Assembly: GCA_964481195.1 (NCBI GenBank)
Contig: CAYZTB010000001.1
Span: forward strand, 81,472-145,471
From: Palsa-948 sp964481195
GTDB lineage: Bacteria; Bacteroidota; Bacteroidia; Palsa-948
Direction: 5' to 3'
Length of the DNA: 64,000 nt
The notes under the pieces were generated by a model. That model searched no databases. It worked only from the letters and a program-made list of their open reading frames with translations, and was not told the DNA's origin. Positions within the stretch are counted from its first letter, which is position 1, and each line of letters opens with the position of its first letter. The position numbers and the translations under genes are program-made. This document shows positions 18,918-27,565 of this stretch, in pieces.

Positions 18918-19649
18918 ATGGTAGTTACCCCTTACTCGAATACTACAGAAGGAAAAAAAGAGCAAGTTGAAAAAATGTTCAACGAAATTGCTCATCGCTA
19001 CGATTTCATAAATCAACTTTTATCTTTTGGCATACATAAATTTTGGAGGCGCAAAACCATTCGCTTACTGAGCACAACTCTTTCTACTAAAAATTCTATT
19101 TTACTTGATGTAGCAACCGGAACTGCCGATTTCGCTATTGATTCACTACTACTAAATCCAGAAAAAATAATTGGAATTGACATTGCAAATGATATGTTGG
19201 CAGTTGGAAAAAATAAATTAATAAATAAAAACCTCTCCGAAAAGATTGAGTTAATACAAGCAAACTCAGAAGAACTTCCATTTGCAGATAATTTTTTTGA
19301 CGCTGCAACTGTTGGGTTTGGAGTTCGCAACTTCGAAAACCTGGAAAAAGGTTTGCTTGAAGTAAGCAGGACACTTAAAAAAGGTAGCTCTTTTGCAATT
19401 TTGGAATTTTCTATTCCTGAACGTTTTCCAATGAAGCAACTTTACAACATGTACCTAAAATATATTTGTCCGTTTTTAGGAAGATTAATATCTAAAAACC
19501 CAGTGGCGTATAACTATCTTTTTGAATCAGTTGAAAAATTCCCTCACGGAGAAAAATTAAATGCGATTTTGCTTAAATCTGGCTTTTCGAGCGCTGTTGC
19601 TTACCCTCAAACATTTGGCATAGTAACTATCTATATAGCAAAGAAATAA
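18918..19649 (+). CDS. ubiE: Demethylmenaquinone methyltransferase
   Basis: SAM-dependent C-methyltransferase (243 residues) that makes menaquinone from demethylmenaquinone. Seen: N-terminal VEKMFNEIAHRYDFINQLLSFG, SAM-binding LLDVATGTADFA (63-73), the mid-motif AATVGFGVRNFENLEKGLLE and the C-terminal YPQTFGIVTIYIAKK, all standard for MenG/UbiE. A menaquinone-only role fits with the futalosine gene mqnE at 47.5 kb. The porT gene follows after 43 bp. Confidence 0.95.
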   Translation: MVVTPYSNTTEGKKEQVEKMFNEIAHRYDFINQLLSFGIHKFWRRKTIRLLSTTLSTKNSILLDVATGTADFAIDSLLLNPEKIIGIDIANDMLAVGKNKLINKNLSEKIELIQANSEELPFADNFFDAATVGFGVRNFENLEKGLLEVSRTLKKGSSFAILEFSIPERFPMKQLYNMYLKYICPFLGRLISKNPVAYNYLFESVEKFPHGEKLNAILLKSGFSSAVAYPQTFGIVTIYIAKK

Positions 19650-19692
19650 ATATGGTATTATTGCGTTTCTGAATACAACCCTTGAAATTTAC

Positions 19693-20409
19693 ATGTTTTT
19701 ATTACGAATAATAATTTTCTGCTTCTTAACTTGCTTAACAATAAGTTGCTATTCTCAAAGAGTAAAACCACTTAATTTACCTAGCTATGATAAGGAAAAG
19801 CTACATTTTGGCTTTTCTTTAGGGGTAAATAAAGCAGACTTCCTTGTTATACCTTCAGTTTCAAGCGTAAATCCAGACTCCATTTGGGCCGTTAACTCAA
19901 TTCCTGATTGGGGATTTAACCTAGGCATTATTTCTGATCTTAGATTACACGATTACCTAACAGTACGCTTTTTACCAGCACTTTCTTTTCAAGGCAGAGC
20001 AATGGAATATTTTATACACCCATCTAGTGCCACAAAAGCAGATTCTTTTTATGTAGAAAAGAAGAAAGTTGAGTCAACTTTACTTGACTTTCCGATTAAC
20101 CTAAAACTTCGATCCGAGCGGCTAAACAATATGTCGGCCTACCTTTTGGCAGGCGGAAAATTTAGCATTGACTTGGCAGCTCAGGATAAAACAAAAAATC
20201 CTGATTTATTGAAATTAAACAGCAAAGACTATAGCTTTGAAGCTGGATTTGGTTTAGATTTTTATTTAGAGTACTTTAAGCTTTCCACAGAAATAAAGTT
20301 TTCGGCAGGGTTTAAAAATCGCTTGTTTAAAGAAAACACAGCCTGGTCCATGCCCATAGATAAAATAAACACCAAGGTGTGGCTTATTTCATTAAACTTT
20401 GAAGGGTAA
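19693..20409 (+). CDS. porT: PorT-like outer-membrane beta-barrel protein (type IX secretion)
   Basis: A 238-residue protein with a cleaved-type signal peptide (about 1-21, ending SCYSQ) and a barrel-like alternation of aromatic and hydrophobic residues through to a terminal strand (KVWLISLNFEG). Segments KLHFGFSLGVNKADF, LRFLPALSFQGR-like and the linkage directly after ubiE are what I know of PorT/SprT, a T9SS component. The window also holds T9SS substrates and a PorP/SprF protein. If not the T9SS component itself, it is a general PorT-family barrel. Confidence 0.8.
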   Translation: MFLLRIIIFCFLTCLTISCYSQRVKPLNLPSYDKEKLHFGFSLGVNKADFLVIPSVSSVNPDSIWAVNSIPDWGFNLGIISDLRLHDYLTVRFLPALSFQGRAMEYFIHPSSATKADSFYVEKKKVESTLLDFPINLKLRSERLNNMSAYLLAGGKFSIDLAAQDKTKNPDLLKLNSKDYSFEAGFGLDFYLEYFKLSTEIKFSAGFKNRLFKENTAWSMPIDKINTKVWLISLNFEG

Positions 20410-20470
20410 TATATTTAAATAGTTTCGTTTTTTCATTTGATTTTTAATAAACTTTCAGCGTTTAGAATTC

Positions 20471-20478
20471 TATATTTG
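20471..20478 (+). promoter_or_regulatory. Candidate -7 promoter box TATATTTG abutting a start codon
   Basis: A perfect TAnnTTTG match 5 bp before ATG 20484. With the normal distance from this box to the start site, the transcript would begin at or next to the ATG, implying a leaderless mRNA. No clear -33 TTTG was seen. Confidence 0.4.
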
Positions 20479-20483
20479 CCATT

Positions 20484-20837
20484 ATGAATTTCGTTGTACG
20501 ACTAATTATTTCTACACTAGCAATTCTAATCACCTCTTACATATTACCTGGCGTGTCTGTCGATAATTTTCTAACTGCCATTCTAGTATCTGTTGTACTT
20601 AGCTTATTAAATGCTTTCATAAAACCATTATTAATAATTTTCACACTACCTGCAGTAATATTTAGTTTCGGATTATTTTTAATTGTAATAAATACGTTTA
20701 TCATTTTACTCGTAGATAAATTAGTTGATGGTTTTAGGGTTAATGGATTTTGGTGGGCATTGCTATTTAGTTTTGTGTTATGGCTTGTCACAAGTGTGTT
20801 TAATAAGATTCAAGAAAAAGATAATGAGGAATTATAA
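20484..20837 (+). CDS. Small four-TM membrane protein, phage-holin-like family (YvlD type)
   Basis: A 117-residue protein made almost wholly of four hydrophobic segments (about 5-22, 30-50, 52-76, 88-108), with the family-style pattern LNAFIKPLLIIFTLPAVIFSFGLFLIVIN and FWWALLFSFVLW. The family name includes phage holins, but chromosomal members are common in free-living bacteria and no phage gene is nearby. The next gene starts 14 bp inside its 3' end, suggesting translational coupling. Confidence 0.85.
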   Translation: MNFVVRLIISTLAILITSYILPGVSVDNFLTAILVSVVLSLLNAFIKPLLIIFTLPAVIFSFGLFLIVINTFIILLVDKLVDGFRVNGFWWALLFSFVLWLVTSVFNKIQEKDNEEL

Positions 20838-21687
20838 TAATATTATTTTACTACTATTATTAAGGACGCAACATAGGCGGCTAACTACATTGCTATTGCT
20901 CTGCTTTCAATTTTATTTCAGCAACTGTTCATTTGGACAAATATTATCAGCTAATGCAGGCAACAACCTTACTATTTGTCAGTACGACACAATCACTTTA
21001 GGCGGAACACCAACTGCTACAGGTGGAGTAGCTCCTTATACTTTTAGTTGGCAGCCAGTATTCGGATTAAGCTCTTCAACTAGTTCAAACCCCAAAGCCT
21101 TTCCTACCGGACCTACTAGCTACACATTAATGGTAACAGATTCAATTGGCACTATTGCAACAGATGTGATAAGCATCTCACACCTTCCGCTACCTAACGT
21201 ATCAGCTGGTCCTGATCAAACCATAATGGGTGGTAGTAATACGAGCTTGCTAGCCACTGGAGGAGTAAATTATTTTTGGTCACCGGCCAGCAGCTTACAA
21301 AACCAAAACACAGCCACTCCTACTGCTGAACCTATTAGCACCACAACCTATTGCGTTGCCGGAGTTGACAGCAACGGATGCATCAATTTTGATTGTATGG
21401 TGTTAACAATTATACCAAGCGATACGGTAATCATATATAATGCTTTCACTCCAAACGGAGATGGGGTTAACGATGAGCTATTTATAGGAAACCTGGCAAA
21501 GTTTCCTGATAATAAAATTCAAATATTTAATCGCAATGGGAAATTAGTATTTCAAGAATCTCAGTACAAAAATGATTGGACTGGAAAAATTGATGGTGCC
21601 GACCTCCCCTGCGCAACCTATTACATTATTCTTGATTTAGGTCCCGGCTATAAAAAAGTAAATGGCGCTGTAACAATTATACGCTGA
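20824..21687 (+). CDS. Secreted protein with CHU_C (T9SS type B) sorting domain
   Basis: A 287-residue protein. ATG 20824 (MRNYNNI) is chosen because it gives a signal peptide (hydrophobic stretch LLLLCFQFYF, then NCSFGQ); the longer in-frame start at 20725 would sit deep inside the upstream gene. Two Ig/PKD-like repeats follow (GGVAPYTFSW, SAGPDQTIMGGSNTSL, GGVNYFWSPASS) and then the CHU_C domain at about 200-287 (YNAFTPNGDGVNDE, IFNRNGKLVFQ). It is followed 11 bp later by a PorP/SprF gene, the usual partner of type B substrates. Confidence 0.88.
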   Translation: MRNYNNIILLLLLRTQHRRLTTLLLLCFQFYFSNCSFGQILSANAGNNLTICQYDTITLGGTPTATGGVAPYTFSWQPVFGLSSSTSSNPKAFPTGPTSYTLMVTDSIGTIATDVISISHLPLPNVSAGPDQTIMGGSNTSLLATGGVNYFWSPASSLQNQNTATPTAEPISTTTYCVAGVDSNGCINFDCMVLTIIPSDTVIIYNAFTPNGDGVNDELFIGNLAKFPDNKIQIFNRNGKLVFQESQYKNDWTGKIDGADLPCATYYIILDLGPGYKKVNGAVTIIR

Positions 21688-21698
21688 GAATAAAAAAA

Positions 21699-22703
21699 AT
21701 GAAAAGAGCGAAGTATCAAATAAAGTTTAGGTTTGCGCAATTTAGTTTGCCATTCTTTTCTATTTTCATTCTTGGCTTTAGCTTAATATCAAAATCACAA
21801 CAACTACCTTACTACACTCAGTTTAAATCGAATGGCGCATTTTTAAATCCCGGAGTTATTGGCACTAAAAGACTAATTGACTTAAGAGTAAATTACAGAA
21901 AGCAATGGGTTGGATTTGATGAAGCGCCTACAACAAAAAGCATCTCTTTTAATAGTCGTTTATTAAATGGATCAATGGGACTAGGCGGAAGCTATTTTAA
22001 TGACATAACAGGCCCCACAAAACGATCAGATTTATCATTAGCCTACTCCTACCATGTTAGGTTTGATGATGTAGAATTATCTGCCGGATTATCTTTTAAC
22101 AGATTAACTTATTTAATTGATGGCACAAAACTACATATGCATGTGCCAGTCGATAATATTCTAGACTTATCTACTTCTCAGAAAAAAACTGTAAACAATG
22201 CTAACGCAGGAATACTATTTTACAATGACCGATTTCATATTGGGCTTAGCATGTTAAACTTGTTAGAGCCATCCATCAACTATTACCCAAAAGATGACTC
22301 AACAAAAGAAACCAAAATTCATATGGTGCCACATGTTTATGGAAGTGTTGGGTATAATTGGTCGGGACAAGCTGATTGGGTTTGGGAAAACGCTTTGCAA
22401 GTTTTATATGCTCAAGCAAATCCTATGAATATCGATTATAGCCTACGCCTGCATTATAAACAACAATTTTTTGGTGGAGTTTCCATTCGCTTAAGAGACG
22501 CCATTGCTTTCCACATGGGGGTTACCATAGCAGATGACTTTCAAATAAGTTACTCCTATGATTTTGTAACTTCTGAGTTGCGAGCATTCCAAAGCGGCTC
22601 ACACGAAATAATGTTGATCTGGAGCTCTACCTTAGGCAAAGGAAGTAAGAACAAATACGACATGAAACGCTTCAAAAAACAAAAATACGGTATCATGCTA
22701 TAA
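21699..22703 (+). CDS. PorP/SprF family outer-membrane protein
   Basis: A 334-residue beta-barrel with a signal peptide ending SLISKSQQ at about 34. The family signature LPYYTQFKSNGAFLNPGVIGTK and NYRKQWVGFDEAP is clear, as are repeated barrel strands and a terminal HEIMLIWSSTLGK. In Flavobacterium, SprF is needed for secretion or anchoring of its adjacent type B substrate SprB; the same pairing is seen here with the CHU_C gene 11 bp upstream. The pairing is seen; the specificity is inferred. Confidence 0.9.
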   Translation: MKRAKYQIKFRFAQFSLPFFSIFILGFSLISKSQQLPYYTQFKSNGAFLNPGVIGTKRLIDLRVNYRKQWVGFDEAPTTKSISFNSRLLNGSMGLGGSYFNDITGPTKRSDLSLAYSYHVRFDDVELSAGLSFNRLTYLIDGTKLHMHVPVDNILDLSTSQKKTVNNANAGILFYNDRFHIGLSMLNLLEPSINYYPKDDSTKETKIHMVPHVYGSVGYNWSGQADWVWENALQVLYAQANPMNIDYSLRLHYKQQFFGGVSIRLRDAIAFHMGVTIADDFQISYSYDFVTSELRAFQSGSHEIMLIWSSTLGKGSKNKYDMKRFKKQKYGIML

Positions 22704-22773
22704 TATATTCTTCAAAATTATTGCTTTTGTAGTACAACCTAATTACCTTCGAACTATCATTTAATACTATAAA

Positions 22774-24171
22774 ATGAAAAACATTATTCGCTTTTCTCTT
22801 TTCGTTAATTGCTTTTTGCAAATCAATTCTTCATTTGCTCAAATGAAGCTGAACATGACACTGCTATCTACTTGGACAGACACAACTTTGCCCATCGGTT
22901 GGACGAACGGATCATTTAATGATTGCTGGGGTTATGTAGATTCTACTGGTAAAGAGTATGCCATTTTGGGCTCTACAGCAGGTACTCACATATTTAATAT
23001 TAGTAACCCTGCAAGTCCGGTTCTGGTTAGTTTTCAGGCTGGAAGAGAATCGTCCGACAAAGCTGTACATCGCGATTTTAAGACTTATAAAAATTACTTA
23101 TATGCCGTTTGTGACGAAGGAAATTCCTCTCTTCAAATATTTGACTTAAAATACTTACCTGATTCCACACATAAAGTTTACGACAGTAAAAGTATTTGCA
23201 AAACAGCGCACGATATTTTTATTGACAACCACAGACTATACTTCTGCGGCCTCAAGGACAATCAAGATAATCCAATAACTTTTCGAGTGGCGTCACTTAC
23301 AAATCCTGAAAATCCAACAATAATTAGTGATTTATCCAATCCTCCTTTCGGCTATGTACATGATGTTAATGTTCGCAAGGATACTGCATTTTTATCTTGC
23401 GGCAGCGATGGACTATTCATTTATGACTATACAAATCCTACTTCCCCAAAACTTATACAAAGTATTACCAATTACCCGGAACAAGGATATAACCATAGCT
23501 CTTGGGTTTCAGAAGATGGCAAAACTTTGGTTTTTGCAGATGAAACACATGGTAAAGGTTTAAAAGTGTATGACATTTCAAATATGAATAACATTACTTT
23601 AAAAAGTATTTTCAGATCCAACTTATTAAATGACCCCTTACAAGGAAGTATACCACATAACCCATTCATAGTTGATAACGATAAAGTTTTTGTTTCATAC
23701 TATCACGATGGAGTGCAGTGCTTTGATATTTCTAATACTGCAGCTCCTTTTCAAGCTGGGTATTATGATACGCACATTCAAAATATCGACTATTCAGGTT
23801 ATGGTCCCGGATGTTGGGGAGTATATCCATACTTGCCATCCAAAGTTATTATTGCTACAGATATTTTAAATGGAATGTTTATACTTGATGGATCTCAATT
23901 GCTAGGCGTAAATAACCATTTAACTGCCGAACCAAACGTTCTCATATTTCCAAATCCAACAAATGATATGCTAGTAATTAATAGCCTAGACGCAAACACC
24001 AATGAATTAAGTATTACCTTATTTAACGACATAGGCAAAAGCATTCTATCTCTTCCTTCCTATAAATCTGGCAACCCAATTAATGTTTCTAAATTTAGTC
24101 CTGGTATTTATTTCCTAAAAGTAAAAGGACAAAATTCCTTCTATTCTAAAAAAATTATCATAACAAATTGA
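22774..24171 (+). CDS. Choice-of-anchor B family secreted protein with T9SS type A tail
   Basis: A 465-residue exported protein with a signal peptide of about 22 residues (ending SSFAQ). The body has LVIVD-like propeller repeats in the choice-of-anchor B style (NDCWGYVDSTGKEYAILGS, GTHIFNISNPASPVLV, HDVNVRKDTAFLSCGSDGLFIYD, YNHSSWVSEDGKTLVFADE). The C-terminal ~75 residues are a type A sorting domain (IFPNPTNDMLVI, FNDIGKSILSL, SPGIYFLKV, SKKIIIT). Surface or extracellular; no enzymatic motif seen. Confidence 0.88.
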   Translation: MKNIIRFSLFVNCFLQINSSFAQMKLNMTLLSTWTDTTLPIGWTNGSFNDCWGYVDSTGKEYAILGSTAGTHIFNISNPASPVLVSFQAGRESSDKAVHRDFKTYKNYLYAVCDEGNSSLQIFDLKYLPDSTHKVYDSKSICKTAHDIFIDNHRLYFCGLKDNQDNPITFRVASLTNPENPTIISDLSNPPFGYVHDVNVRKDTAFLSCGSDGLFIYDYTNPTSPKLIQSITNYPEQGYNHSSWVSEDGKTLVFADETHGKGLKVYDISNMNNITLKSIFRSNLLNDPLQGSIPHNPFIVDNDKVFVSYYHDGVQCFDISNTAAPFQAGYYDTHIQNIDYSGYGPGCWGVYPYLPSKVIIATDILNGMFILDGSQLLGVNNHLTAEPNVLIFPNPTNDMLVINSLDANTNELSITLFNDIGKSILSLPSYKSGNPINVSKFSPGIYFLKVKGQNSFYSKKIIITN

Positions 24172-24182
24172 GTAAAGCCACT

Positions 24183-24542
24183 ATGGCAATTTCCAAAATA
24201 CTTGTACAAGGCATTAAACTTCACGCATACCATGGTTGTATGCATGAAGAAAGCATCATTGGTGGAAAATATGTTATTGATGTTTGCATAGATGCTAACC
24301 TGGATAAACCTTCAACATCTGATAAATTAGATGAAACTATTGACTACGTTGCGGTTTTCGAAATTGTAAAAAAAGAAATGGCTATTCGTTCTAAATTGAT
24401 TGAACACGTTGCTAAACGGATTTTAAGTACCCTAGAGAATTCTTTTCCAACCTCTGTAAAAATCGAGGTAAAAGTGAGCAAACTAAACCCACCCATTCCC
24501 GGGAACGTTGAACAAGTTAGCGTAGTTCTTACCAATAAATAA
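24183..24542 (+). CDS. folB: Dihydroneopterin aldolase
   Basis: Makes 6-hydroxymethyl-dihydropterin for folate. ATG 24183 (MAISKILVQGIKLHAYHG) is preferred over an in-frame TTG at 24168 that would overlap the previous stop. Length 119 is normal. Family features: the N-terminal YHGCMHEE with the conserved glutamate, DETIDYVAVFEIVK (substrate side) and LIEHVAKRI, plus KLNPPIPGNVEQVSV at the end. It starts 11 bp after the preceding gene. Confidence 0.92.
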   Translation: MAISKILVQGIKLHAYHGCMHEESIIGGKYVIDVCIDANLDKPSTSDKLDETIDYVAVFEIVKKEMAIRSKLIEHVAKRILSTLENSFPTSVKIEVKVSKLNPPIPGNVEQVSVVLTNK

Positions 24543-24565
24543 GGCATTTGCCTTATTACCTCCAG

Positions 24566-24609
24566 CTGCAATATATATATATATATATATATATTGCAGT
24601 TGCTTTTTT
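24566..24609 (+). terminator. 34-bp perfect palindrome with (AT)12 core, then T-run
   Basis: Positions 24566-24599 read CTGCA, twelve AT units and TGCAG: a perfect inverted repeat. Six T residues follow at 24604-24609. It lies 24 bp after folB and would end folB transcription. The length of the dinucleotide core makes it a possible slippage hotspot. Confidence 0.65.
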
Positions 24610-24772
24610 GGCGGAAAAATGAAGCATGCTTTTTTAATAACCTTTTTATTGTTTGATTATGAAAACGAATAGCTTGCTATTCTTGTCTGTCTTTTTTGTT
24701 TGTAAAAGAATAATAAAATAAAATTTCTATTCCAGTTAGCCATTTTTCCTGTAAATTCACACTCTCAAAAAT

Positions 24773-24843
24773 GGTCGGGTGGCCGAGCGGTTAGGCAGAG
24801 CTCTGCAAAAGCTCCTACAGCGGTTCAAATCCGCTCCCGACCT
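24773..24843 (+). tRNA. tRNA-Cys (anticodon GCA)
   Basis: A full cloverleaf can be folded: acceptor GGTCGGG (24773-24779) with CCCGACC (24836-24842), discriminator U at 24843, an anticodon stem GAGCT/AGCTC around loop CTGCAAA with anticodon GCA at 24805-24807, and a T-loop GTTCAAATC. Length is 71 nt and the 3' CCA is not encoded. A U discriminator is the expected identity base for Cys. Confidence 0.97.
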
Positions 24844-24847
24844 CAGC

Positions 24848-24887
24848 AAATCCCCTTATCGCATAGCGTTAAGGGGATTTTTATTTT
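24848..24887 (+). terminator. Intrinsic terminator of tRNA-Cys
   Basis: Stem AAATCCCCTTA (24848-24858) with TAAGGGGATTT (24870-24880), followed by a T-rich tail to 24887, starting 5 bp after the tRNA. Confidence 0.88.
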
Positions 24888-24948
24888 TGCCACGAATGCA
24901 GTTTGGTGTTGATACTATTACCTAGAAAAAATTTTATTCAATAAATCT

Positions 24949-24956
24949 TATTTTTG
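24949..24956 (+). promoter_or_regulatory. Candidate -7 promoter box TATTTTTG abutting a start codon
   Basis: A TAnnTTTG match 6 bp before ATG 24963 of the deacetylase operon, after the tRNA terminator. The expected start site falls 0-3 nt before the ATG, so the message would be leaderless or nearly so. The -33 region is not recognisable. Confidence 0.45.
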
Positions 24957-24962
24957 CTCACC

Positions 24963-27455
24963 ATGAAAATAAAAACCCTACTGTTTCTTACGTTGCTCTT
25001 TATAACACGAGTGCTAAGTGCTCAGAGTAACGCAACACTAAATGCTGCAGAAATTATTCAAGCGCTTAAAAAGCTGAATACCATTGGCTCTGTATTATAC
25101 ATTGCGGCTCATCCGGATGATGAAAACACTAGGCTACTCACTTATTTAAGTAAAGAAAAAAATATTCGTACCGGGTATCTGTCAGTTACTCGAGGAGATG
25201 GTGGACAAAATTTAATTGGCAAGGAGCAAAGTGATCTTTTAGGATTGATACGAACAAACGAATTACTTGCTGCAAGAAATGTTGATGGTGCCGAACAGTT
25301 TTTTACTCGAGCAAATGACTTTGGATACTCTAAAAATTCAGAAGAAACTTTAAAGTTCTGGAATAAAGACAGCATCTTGTCTGATATGGTTTGGGGGATT
25401 CGAAAATTTAAACCCGATGTAATTATTTGTCGGTTCCCAACTACTGGCGAAGGAGGTCACGGACATCACACTGCTTCAGCTATACTTGCCCAAGAAGCGT
25501 TTGATGCTGCTGGAGATCCACGAAAATTTCCCGAGCAACTTAAATATGTAGAAAGATGGCATGCAAAAAGACTTTTTTGGAATACCTATAGATTTGGCAG
25601 TAACAACACAACAGACTCCAGTCAAACTCAAATAGATGTTGGGCTTTATAACACATTGCTGGGAAAAAGTTATGGCGAAATAGCAGCTGAAAGCCGTTCT
25701 ATGCACAAAAGTCAGGGTTTTGGTTCAGCAAAAACTAGGGGAAGTAATATTGAATATTTTAAACTATTAAAGGGAGATTCAATTAAAAAAGATCTTTTTG
25801 ATGATATTGACTTGACTTGGGGAAGATTGTATTCAACATTCAAATTTAACACCTTGATTGAATATTGTATCGAAAAATTCGACCCTCAGCACCCTGAAAA
25901 AATTATTCCGGAATTAATAGAACTCTATAAACAACTACAAAAATTAGATGACAGCGGAACCACTATAAAATATTGGAAAAGTATTAAACTAAAGGAAACA
26001 CAAGATTTAATACTTGCATGCTCCGGATTGTGGTTGGAAGCTGGCGTTTCTGACTATATAGGAATTCCGGGTAAACCAATTCAGATTAATCCTCAGCTAA
26101 TAGTTAGAAATAACTACAAGGTAAAGTTGAATAAAATATCTTGGCTCAGCAAAACTGACTCAACAACTTCATTAACGTTAAATCACAATGAATTGTATTC
26201 ATTTACCCATAATGAAATTTTATCAGCACAAACAGCATATTCTAATCCTTATTGGCTGAATGAAAAACATGACATTGGAATGTTTACAGTTAAAGACAGG
26301 ATGCTGATTGGCACACCAAAAAACATTTCAAAATCTACAATAACATTTTTTATAGAAATTGATGGGGTAGAATTTCCGATTGAAAGAGAATTAACTTATA
26401 AAAATACCGACCCCGTAAAAGGAGAAGTCTACAGACCTTTTGAAATTCTTCCTCCTGCAACCGTCACTCCTTCTGAAAAAATTTATGTTTTCTCCGAATC
26501 TAAACCAAGAACTGTTTCTTTTACCATTAAAGCTAATACTGCAAATATTGCCGGGAAATTATCCTTACGTGTTCCAGAAGGATGGACTGCAGTATTGAAA
26601 GATGAAAATTTCAAACTTGAAAACAAAGGCGATGAATCTGTGATTGAAGCGACCATTGTTACCGCTACAAATTCTAATGGAAAAATAGTTGCTTCATTAG
26701 TAATAGATGGAAAAACATATTCAAAATCTATTACAAGAATTGAATACGATCACATTCCATATCAATTTATTTTAAGTAACGCTGAAGCTAGTCTAATAAA
26801 TATAGACGTTAAAAAAGAAGGTGTAAATATTGGATACATCGATGGTGCTGGCGATGAAGTAGCTGCCTGTTTAAGACAAGTTGGCTACAACGTAACTTCT
26901 TTAACAGATGAGCAATTAACGAATGCAGACCTTTCCTCCTACAATGCAATTATTGTCGGCATACGGGCTTACAACACAAATGAACGGCTACAAGTACATT
27001 ATTCCAAATTGATGGAATATGTTGAAAAAGGCGGCAACCTAATTGTTCAATACAACACAAACAGCAGAATGGGTCCTGTACAGCCAAAAATAGGCCCCTA
27101 CCCTTTTAAAATTACCAGAGATCGCGTAACAGACGAAATAGCTGAAGTAAGAATAACTAATGAAAAACATTCTGCTTTAACATTTCCAAACATAATTTCT
27201 AAAATAGATTTTGATGGATGGATTCAGGAGCGTGGAATATATTTTGCTTCAGAAGTAGATAAAAACTACGAAACTATTTTCTCCATGAATGACGCAGGGG
27301 AAAAACCACTGGACGGAAGCTTAATTATAGGTAAATATGGAAAAGGGAATTTTGTTTACACAGGGCTAGCCTTTTTTAGAGAACTACCTGCCGGAGTACC
27401 AGGCTCCTATCGTCTATTTGCTAATTTAATCTCCTTACCTCAAAACAAGCCATGA
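24963..27455 (+). CDS. Exported PIG-L family deacetylase with C-terminal GATase-like domain
   Basis: An 830-residue protein. The ATG at 24963 replaces an upstream in-frame TTG because it gives a clean signal peptide ending VLSAQ. The N-terminal ~280 residues are a PIG-L/LmbE zinc deacetylase: metal/catalytic AAHPDDE (48-54), RGDGGQN and GHGHH (165-169). The middle contains beta-sandwich-like stretches and the C-terminal ~200 residues resemble a class I GATase/ThuA-like fold (GYIDGAGDEVAACLRQVGY, YNAIIVGIRAYNTNE, YVEKGGNLIVQYNTN). Likely periplasmic action on an N-acetylated sugar; substrate unknown. It overlaps the next small ORF by ATGA and is followed by a symporter, suggesting coupled sugar processing and uptake. 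Confidence 0.9.
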   Translation: MKIKTLLFLTLLFITRVLSAQSNATLNAAEIIQALKKLNTIGSVLYIAAHPDDENTRLLTYLSKEKNIRTGYLSVTRGDGGQNLIGKEQSDLLGLIRTNELLAARNVDGAEQFFTRANDFGYSKNSEETLKFWNKDSILSDMVWGIRKFKPDVIICRFPTTGEGGHGHHTASAILAQEAFDAAGDPRKFPEQLKYVERWHAKRLFWNTYRFGSNNTTDSSQTQIDVGLYNTLLGKSYGEIAAESRSMHKSQGFGSAKTRGSNIEYFKLLKGDSIKKDLFDDIDLTWGRLYSTFKFNTLIEYCIEKFDPQHPEKIIPELIELYKQLQKLDDSGTTIKYWKSIKLKETQDLILACSGLWLEAGVSDYIGIPGKPIQINPQLIVRNNYKVKLNKISWLSKTDSTTSLTLNHNELYSFTHNEILSAQTAYSNPYWLNEKHDIGMFTVKDRMLIGTPKNISKSTITFFIEIDGVEFPIERELTYKNTDPVKGEVYRPFEILPPATVTPSEKIYVFSESKPRTVSFTIKANTANIAGKLSLRVPEGWTAVLKDENFKLENKGDESVIEATIVTATNSNGKIVASLVIDGKTYSKSITRIEYDHIPYQFILSNAEASLINIDVKKEGVNIGYIDGAGDEVAACLRQVGYNVTSLTDEQLTNADLSSYNAIIVGIRAYNTNERLQVHYSKLMEYVEKGGNLIVQYNTNSRMGPVQPKIGPYPFKITRDRVTDEIAEVRITNEKHSALTFPNIISKIDFDGWIQERGIYFASEVDKNYETIFSMNDAGEKPLDGSLIIGKYGKGNFVYTGLAFFRELPAGVPGSYRLFANLISLPQNKP

Positions 27456-27565
27456 TAGATTCTCCCGAGAATAATTCCGGTTGGAATCTGAAATATTTAG
27501 GAGTAGTCGCATTCCTGATTATTCAGATTTTGTTTTATTATTTTCTAACAGAATCATTTAAATGA
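27452..27565 (+). CDS. 37-residue single-pass membrane peptide between deacetylase and symporter
   Basis: A short ORF starting at ATG 27452, overlapping the deacetylase stop by ATGA; its own TGA (27563-27565) overlaps the symporter ATG 27562 by ATGA. Residues 1-14 are polar (IDSPENNSGWN), 15-32 are one hydrophobic segment (YLGVVAFLIIQILFYYF), and the end is TESFK. The two exact 4-bp overlaps and the membrane topology argue for a translated gene. It may be an accessory subunit of the symporter; this is inference. Confidence 0.75.
   Translation: MIDSPENNSGWNLKYLGVVAFLIIQILFYYFLTESFK

Noticed and set aside
20484..20837. Holin-like protein as a sign of a prophage
   Set aside because: No other phage genes are near; this four-TM family is common in bacterial chromosomes.
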